Part shown: one piece after another, positions 43,201 through 52,200 of the stretch
Layout of the letters: each line of letters starts with the position of its first letter
Numbering within the stretch: the first letter of the stretch is position 1
Source of the DNA: Mixophyes australis
Lineage: Eukaryota; Chordata; Amphibia; Anura; Limnodynastidae
Assembly (NCBI GenBank): GCA_036250195.1
Contig: JAVHZZ010000010.1
Coordinates: forward strand, 111,535,069-111,599,068
Reading direction: 5' to 3'
DNA: 64,000 nt
Position numbers and translations under genes: made by a program
Notes under the pieces: model-generated
Databases searched by the model: none
Seen by the model: the letters and a program-made list of their open reading frames with translations, nothing else
What the model was told of the DNA's origin: nothing

Positions 43201-46200
43201 TCTGCTGCTATGGCCAAAGAGGAAGTACGAGACAATCCCTGCACGTCAACGAAGACCACATCTCCCAGGAACTCAGCAGCCTCTTTAATATGATCTACCC
43301 TGGGAACCAGGTCAGCTCTCGTAGTACCAGCCTGGATACCATCACTCAGAGCGGTGACAACCCAGGCTGCCACCATAACAGGGCGCAGGGATACACCTGA
43401 AGCCAGATAAATAGACTTCTGAGTGCCTTCGCATTTCCGGTCAGAGCTATCTTTTAAGCTAGCAGAATTAGGAAAAAGGAATGATGGTTGATTTTACCAA
43501 ATAAGTCATAGGGGCGTCAACACTAGGGTCCATCTCCAAAGATCCCATTTCCGCATTTGGAAAAGGATAATAAAACAGATAACTTTCAGGCATCTGAAAC
43601 TTTAGTGTCTGGTATTAGTCTGGCCTCACCCCAGATTTCCAAAAGTCGAGGAGATTGGGAAAAAAAACCCAAACACAGTCCTTTTCTTTGTTCTTTTGAA
43701 CATAGAAGTCTGTGCTAGTGTTATCCAGTGGTCATAAGCAGAAATACGAAGCACCTGTCTCAAGATGAGGTCTTCAATTCCCTGTCTTATAGACAGATCT
43801 TCCATCTACCCAGAAATGTCCTCCTGTTCCTGGGGGTTCGTATCATGACAGGGGGGGGGTGGCACTAAAGCGCCAAAAGGACCTTCCCCGGTCTGCGTCC
43901 GCGGCGTTCACAGTGTAAATGCTGCTAAGTCTAATGTAAAAGTAAGCTAAAAAAATAAGAAATAAGTTAAAAAAAATATAGCTAAACTAAAAAGTGCCCT
44001 ACTGCGTTGGACACTACCACAAAAACTGAGTATAAGAAAGGAGGGAGCAGGTTAGACAAGTTTATAGTCCCTGGACTCCACAGCGCCCTCTATGCCTCAT
44101 GGTCCGCAGTGTCCCCCAACTGTTAACGCTAGAGAAACATCAGTGCTACTATCTGATATAACCTCTAATATCTGGAATAAGACATTTACCTCTCCAGGAC
44201 AGAGTGTCGGCTGTAGACATGTTATTTCTGTGATGATAGACATTAAATGTATTAGTCCCCGTTTGTCACACAATTACTGTGTTGTGAGGTTCAGTCCAGG
44301 AATGATTTCAAGGGCCATTACTACTGGCAATTGGGGAATTTGTTTTTTTTTCCAATTTTGTGTCAGAATTCAGGGAACAACATTCAAATCATTCATATCT
44401 GATGCCAACGCTGGACACAGCTGGACCGTCTGCCAGCTCTCTGCACCCACCAGAAGTTACACTGGATGAATCTCCACCCAGCCGACCGTCTAAGGACGGG
44501 ACTCAACTGGAGCCAGAGAAATTCTCTATAAGTCATCTTCTCCATTTATTCATTTCTAATGTAATAATCCCCGGGTAACAGTTCCCTGATCCCCTTCTGA
44601 CATGACAGGAGTGGGTACAGCGGGCGATCTTACATACAAGCATAAATATGAAGCATTCATATCTAAGTGTGGCCACTGTCTGATCAGATTTACTTAGAGT
44701 ACCAGACAACGCTCTGAGCCCTTACATGCTACAATCTGTGACCAATCAGGTCTAATCCAATCTAATTGGCTGACAAGGTGCACATTGTATGGGCAGCCTC
44801 TTGCTGGTTGTGTCCCACACGTGGCCTGATGCCCACGCTTGCCCTGAGCGAGACGGCCAATGTCCAATCACCTGGATGAGAGGTTGTATGACTCCCGGTG
44901 TTACTGTAGAGGGAATACAGCTGTGCACAGGCCAATAGCGCTCATCTTCCAATCAGATATCAGGCGTGTTCACATACACTGCGATGTCGCGCTAATAGCT
45001 AAATACCGTCCACATTCCAGCAGTGTGTAACACCCTGTGGGGAGTTTGTCTTTAAATACAGTAACTATTAATACCTGTCACACTATGTTGGACACCTGTG
45101 TAATCTGTAACACAATTACACAATAGTACGACAAACAGCGATGCAGGAAATACATATAGGGGTTGTTCTTTAAAACAACGTGGGGCGCGCACAGTTTCCA
45201 TTTCTTTGGTAATTTTAACAGATTTCTGCTCGCGGCTCAAGGTGCTGCAAACAAAAATCAGCGATGAACTTACAGCAGTAACGGTAATTGTGCACGCCCC
45301 GCGAGAACAACGCTGTGAACTAAATCTGCCCTATAGTGTGATGGAAGATGTCAGATACACGTCTAACAAATTCTGAATAAAATTATTATTTCCTGCATCA
45401 CTGAGAAATGTCTAATAACAAAAGTTACTGACAGTGTATCATGAATGTACAAATTCTGAGGCTTCGAACCACGACAATGACCTGAGATTATAGTCATATA
45501 AAATATGTGTTTCTGCAGGGTATAAATCTACTTCTACAAAGCCACAATGGCTGCAGTCACCGTCGCTCTGTTAATAATTGAGAAGCCCGATTCACAGCCT
45601 CACTCGCTGCTTTATACAAAGAGAACAATTAGACAGCCTGAAACTGATGAGATCTGACAGAAGAGGAACAAAGAGCGGCTGGAAACTTGGAAACATTCAG
45701 CTGCCAATCATCCCATGTCCCCAGGAGAGGAGGGGGTGTTGGGGGCGAGGAGACCCTCCCGTTACAGATATCAGCAGGACAGCTTTTCAGAATATCCCAT
45801 TAAATAGAATCTCCCAGATGTGCCTAGATAAGGAATTCTGTAAATCTTGTCCTGTAGCATATGCTCATATAAGGTTTAATTGCGTCCCTTAACGCAGATC
45901 TCCTCTAACAGCATATAACATAGTTACTCAGAGTATAATCAGTATATAGGAATACGGTTTACACATCGCCACAATATATAGGGTATAGTCAATATATAGT
46001 ACATAGTACACACAATACAGATACATATACAAATCTCCTAAACTAATATAAGTCATATGTAAAGGAATTGTAGACACCCCCCACCGCCCAATTATCAGAA
46101 ATCACCAACACAAACCCTTGGGTAATAACAATTTATACTTACTGATAGTACATCCGCAGGACATCGTACAGATAATCCTTCTCCGCCTCATTGTCAATGC

Positions 46201-49200
46201 ATTTCTCCACCTGCAACACACATATAGTCAGCATCAGTAATTCCAGAGGGATAATTTCCTACCACAGAATCACGCGCCACGCCGCTGGCTACCTGCCGGG
46301 ATCACGCACCACGCTGCTCCCTACCTGACGGGATCACGTACCACGCCGCTCCCTACCTACCACAGAATCACGCGCCACGCCGCTCCCTACCTACCACAGA
46401 ATCACGCGCCACGCCGCTGCCTACCTGCCGGGATCACGCCCCACACCGCTCCCTACCTGCTGGGATCACACACCACGCTGCTCCCTACCTGCCGGGATCA
46501 CGCCCCACACCGCTCCCTACCTGCTGGGATCACACACCACGCTGCTCCCTACCTGCCGGGGAATGTACTGCTGGAAAAACACCTTCAGAAATCTCTTGGG
46601 CCATTCGTTAATATGACACATGTCCCCAGAGATGTGCAGGATCTCCTGTGGAACAGATGCTGGGCTGTTGTGGCTGCTCTCGGAGCCTTTCAAGGCAAGC
46701 GTTCATAAACCGGGATTGAGTTACCGCACGCTGTTAGAGTACGGAGGGGGTGTCACTCACCCTAACCAGCATGGAGGGGGGGGGGATACTAATCGGGGGC
46801 TTCTATTTAGCAGACAACATTACGCAATGCAACACAATAAAGAAGAATTAACAAATCATCAAGATAAACAAAGTTCAGCACATTATGTAAAGTATATTAT
46901 TATCTCTATATCCGTGGGGGAGCTGTTATCAGAAATGTTTCTGATGGAGGAGTTACACAATGTACAGCATATAATTATTCAGGATGAGGGTTCCTAAGAC
47001 ACATTATAGTTGTTCTCTGGGCACTAATACAGTCTGGAAATATGACAACATAACGTTTACGTATCACATGGTATAAACGCTTCACCACTACAGTGAGTCC
47101 TAACCTTTAATGTGGGTTTGCAATATTGATGCTATACAGAAGGATGCACTTAATTATCGGAACCTCGGGTTAGTTCGTTGGGATTTATTTATTTTGGGCG
47201 TTTTTTTTTATGTTGTATATTTGCTTATTACCTGTAAATCTGTACAATAAATATACTTGATTTAAAAAAACAAAAACCCCATGATATATTATTACGGATT
47301 TAACAAAACCACTGCCGTTTTGTACTCATGATCATGAATTTACATACTAGAACTAGCACCAGATAAGAATTCTGCTTGATGAAGGATTAGAATAGGTTAA
47401 AGTCCGCCCCAGCATCACGGATACTGGTAATCCCGGAGAGGTGCAGTTGTGCTATAACCACATTCCAGAAACGGACCTTTACCTCCAGCTAATAAACGAA
47501 TTAGTGATCCTGTGCAACACTGCAGCAGTGTAATGATGAGGTCTATATACAGCACCTATAATGCAGATAGTATTATACAGGAAGAGAAATATCCTTCATC
47601 ATTCTGATTATTTCCACAGTGCTGCACAACTCGGAGATACAACACACATACATACTGAATGCTCCTGTTCATATGAGCTGACACTCTAGAAGAGAACTAG
47701 TGAAGCATAATAATAACATATAGCCCATCCACCTTTCATACATCAAACCTGCTTTACAAATTAATCTCATCTCTGCTGTACACATAGATTTAGAATAGGC
47801 TGCGATTTTTCATCCCAAACGTAGGCGTAAACTTAAGGCCGCAAAATCGTCGTCCTATGTGTGCACTTTAAGATGTGTGCAATATAAAATACAGTGTGAA
47901 CATGTGGCCACATCAAGATATAGCATGGGGCAATAATAACTCTCCCAAAGCTCTCGTTTACCTTTTTATTAGACTCCTAAATCCACGAGAATTAATGAAG
48001 AGGTTAACGGTCCATCAGATACATACTGACCCCTCGAGGTCACCTAGGTTCATTCTCGGTGCAGCTCCACGAAGATCAAGTTCTCGACATTCTCTTACAG
48101 TCTATTATTTTATATCCCTATGGGTACATTATGGATCTCCTAACCGATCATAGCCCAAAGCTGGATACCACAGGGGGTCCCTACACTCTGGAGCATCTAG
48201 CAGTGATGCAGGTTAGTTATTTTGGAACCGAGGATCTTTTATTAATTAATAGTTTCTTAATCCCTAAGGATGTGTGTTAATACCATCAGCAGCTATCTTT
48301 ATACTAAGGACTAGGAATCCATAATAAATCCACCTCCTAAGAAGCGTGGATGATGCCACATGTAACAGTCCTCATCTCTAGTGGGCGTACTACACTTACG
48401 TGTGCAAACCCCTAATGTACTTAACAATGAGCATCACTATAGAGCGGCTGACAATGGCCCATTATAATAGTGCTCATCCAGTATCACACACCAAGATGTA
48501 TTTTGCACCATATTCTCAAACAATTCAACATGGTCACAGGAGCCTCACATCACTACTCTGTGCTGCTGGGGACCCTGCTCCTTCCACTATATAACTCTCA
48601 GTCTGTGACTTCCTGCTGCCTCCATTCCCCTCCTCACATCATGTCACTGCCCCTGTCACATGCAGCCCTGTCCTCACTAACACATCACTCATCTCCTGAT
48701 ATACTCTGTGCTGCTGGGGACCCTGCTCCTTCCACTATATAACTCTCAGTCTGTGACTTCCTGCTGCCTCCATTCCCCTCCTCACATCATGTCACTGCCC
48801 CTGTCACATGCAACCCTGTCCTCACTAACACATCACTCATCTCCTGATATACTCTGTGCTGCTGGGGGACCCTGCTCCTTCCACTATATAACTCTCAGTC
48901 TGTGACTTCCTGCTGTCTCCATTCCCCTCCTCACATCATGTCACTGCCCCTGTCACATGCAGCCCTGTCCTCACTAACACATCCCTCGTCTCCTGATATA
49001 CTCTGTGCTGCTGTGTGCACCCCAGTTACCTGATTGGCTAGTGAATTGGAGGCATCTTGGATAAGCAGGAGTCTGAATTGAATAATGTGCTCTGAGCCTG
49101 GAGAAATGCACCATAACAAACTGAAAATATCCTATTCCTACATCAGAAAGTGATAAATGTGTAATATTATCTCTCACAATAGGTGCTGGTATTTATATAC

Positions 49201-52200
49201 TAAGAACATTGTATAATATAGAAACGCTCTGCTCTTGTCCATTTATTATGTCTTAAACAGAGAAGTAATAAGTCTGCTGCAGTATACAGATGTGTTAGAA
49301 ACATATGGTAGCATGCACTGAGTAACTCCTGAGGGTAAATGTATCAACCTGAGAGTTTCCAGCGGATTTGAAAGGTGGAGATGTTGCCCATAGCAACCAG
49401 ATTATAGTTTTTGTTTATTTAGTACATTCTACAAAATGATAGCTAGAATCTGATTGGTTGCTATAGGCAATATCTCCACTTTCTCTCAGCTTGATACATT
49501 TACCCCCTGATATGGTTTCTGATTAACCTGAACTATTCTGACGTTTAAAAAAATGGTAGAGGACTTATTTCCTCCAGATAGCGTCACATTGGTAAGATCA
49601 CCCCATTATACAGACAATGTCGCCCAATGGGCAAATGCTGATTAAGTTCAGATATATACAGTATATGGACTTTCATTTTACCTGAAAAGTGTATCGTCCC
49701 TCTCCCCTAATAAATGTTTAGGAAACTTTTAATGACAAAATTACTAGTAGAATTTATTTCATGCTCATTCTGGTGAGTGCAGATGCGAAGCTAATAATGA
49801 TTATAGGATATGAGATTCTTATAGTGTACCGTGCGTTACCCGTACACAGATATTAATCTTCCTGAGGAAGCCTTGACTGTGTTCCGGATGTTTCACAAAC
49901 ATCATATAGACAACGCACTGATCTTACCACAAACCAGGCGCAATGTCCAAGTCCTCCATACAAAGACATTAGACCGTACTGACTGCCCAGACATGAACGA
50001 TTTCTATCTAAGTAATGGACAGGCTGCGTTCCCTGCGTACATGTCACATGTATGTATCCTGGGATAATAAGCGTTTTCCACCAATTAATTACTTGAGTTC
50101 AGGGTAATGCAGTGAAAATGTTGGAAATACCAACAAATGATGGAATACACAACGTTGGCTCGTTCATGACATATTGCGCAGCTGCCCGGAAACCCCCCCT
50201 CCTGCCAGGACTGTTGTCAGGCTGACCCCTGTCCTGGGCAGTCGCCCCTATGGCACAGCCCTAGTTACGGCCCTGCCCTGTCCTGGGCATCAGCCACGGA
50301 TCTACAGACCCGTTCCAATCAGTTCCGCAACTTGCACTACAGTTAGATGCAGCAGATCACCCTTAATAATACAAAAATACAGTGTTCATCAGGACGTACA
50401 TCCCAACTATCCCTATAGTCGTAACAAAGTCCTGACTGAGCAGGACAGTCACATAAAATTGGGACAGTTGGCTACCATTGCCCATGTGTTTGAAGGATAT
50501 GGGAAGAGATGGAGAGCAGTCTAGCACACCTCTGTCATACACTGGAAGTGTGGAATAAACCCCCCCCCCCTGCAAATCCTGCGTTACAGACGCACCTCTG
50601 ACCCTCATTGTAAATCTGTGGTTTCTGGACAGGAACTGAGCACTAACTGGTTAACCAGTCACAATAATAGTAAATGTTCTGTTCTCTTATTGCCAAACAG
50701 GATCAATAGACAGAAAATTAAGCCACCTGCGCTGGGGGCGACTAGTCCCCCATCGGAGGCTGATCTCACCCCCAGCACAGGGTCAAAGGGCAGATGTGTG
50801 CGCCTTGGATTATTCAGATGAAGTTATGAAACCCATAAATATGAAATGTGGCGACACAGACGGGAAGCAATTAAACAGCAAAATATAAAGGTCAGAACCA
50901 TCATTTACACGGAGCCTGGCAGAAACAATGGCGTCCGTCCAGATAATACGCGTTATAGGACAGGACCATGAATTATGGCTGTGTCATTATCAGAAGATAA
51001 AGAGATAAATTGTGTTACGCTCTAGTCCAGGACATATATCATCGTCTGCAGGAAAATGCAATTGCCACACACGCAAACACAGAGACGCACACACACACAC
51101 ACACGCGCGCATACACACACACACGCATACACACACACACGCATACATGCGCATACATACACACACATACATGCGCATACACACACACACACACACATGC
51201 ATACACACACACATACACGCGCATACACACACACATACACGCGCATACACACAGCTTGTTTATTGAATTTGTAGGCAGGTAAATATAAGGTAAAACATGT
51301 TTCAATCTTTGAAGTATAAATGTACAGTCAGTAAATATATTTTTTTTGCATTTTTAAATAACAACAACAACAAATGCAGCTAAAACTAACTTATGATGAA
51401 TACAGCGCAGACTGGTGGAGTCTAGGAGACTGACCGAGTGACAAACAGAAGCTAATATGGAAGACACAAGACAAGAAGGGAGGAGGATGGTGTTGAGGTA
51501 TATAAGGGTAAGATAAAGAGTGCCTGGTGGTGAGGAACAAGAGAGGAAATGTCTATGCGTTGGCAAGAGGTTGGGGATGAGGGGTCATGAGGTTTACAAG
51601 ACGAGACCATTCATTGACATATAGACACCAATAAGGGAGAACAATTCTTTAGGTGGGAGATGGAGATTTCCAGATAAAAGGAATCAAGGTCTAACCTGCA
51701 TTAAATAAAAGGGATTTTTATATATACTTCTTAAGAGTTATCATTGTGGGATTAACATGCAACAAATCTCAGTATTACAGCTGCAAATAGTCAAATGTGA
51801 TCGCATAAAGCGTTTTTTTCTATTTTTGAGATTTAGTCTTGCACATCGGACTAAACAGCCAACTAAGCTGATCCGTGCACCCTAGCTTGAGCTTGGCATG
51901 ACTGCAGAGGCGACCGCCATCTTGAAAGTACGCCCATACGCGATCCTCCAGCCGTCTCTTAAAGGCACAACTCACAGCCTATTGGTCCTGCTCACTCCAT
52001 CCCCAGTATTTCAGGCTGTATAAATTAGATCTGGTAACCCTCATGATTGTCACACCTTCATGTCTGTTTAGCTTATGCTACCTTGGCTTCCTCCCGTCTC
52101 ATTGATTATATAGCTTCTGGTGTATTTGGCAGATTCCTGATGGTGATTTCGGCTGGCTTCTCTGACCATTCTCCTTGGATTCTGATTTTGCTGCTGTGCT

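Larger units (their letters stand above)
41192..44120 (-). mobile_element. DIRS retrotransposon, internally deleted, with nested MITE
   Basis: Inverted terminal repeats start GTTGGGGGACACTGCGGACC on the left and end GGTCCGCAGTGTCCCCCAAC on the right, about 80 bases each. Inside the left end, 41394-41490 carries both CAGTGTCCCCCAACTGTG and GTTGAGGGACACTGGAGACC, the internal complementary region expected of DIRS elements. Minus-strand pieces in order: gag-like, reverse transcriptase, tyrosine recombinase C-terminus. RNase H, methylase and most of the recombinase are missing. 2.93 kb against 5-6 kb for complete elements. In ush1c intron 2. Confidence 0.92.
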
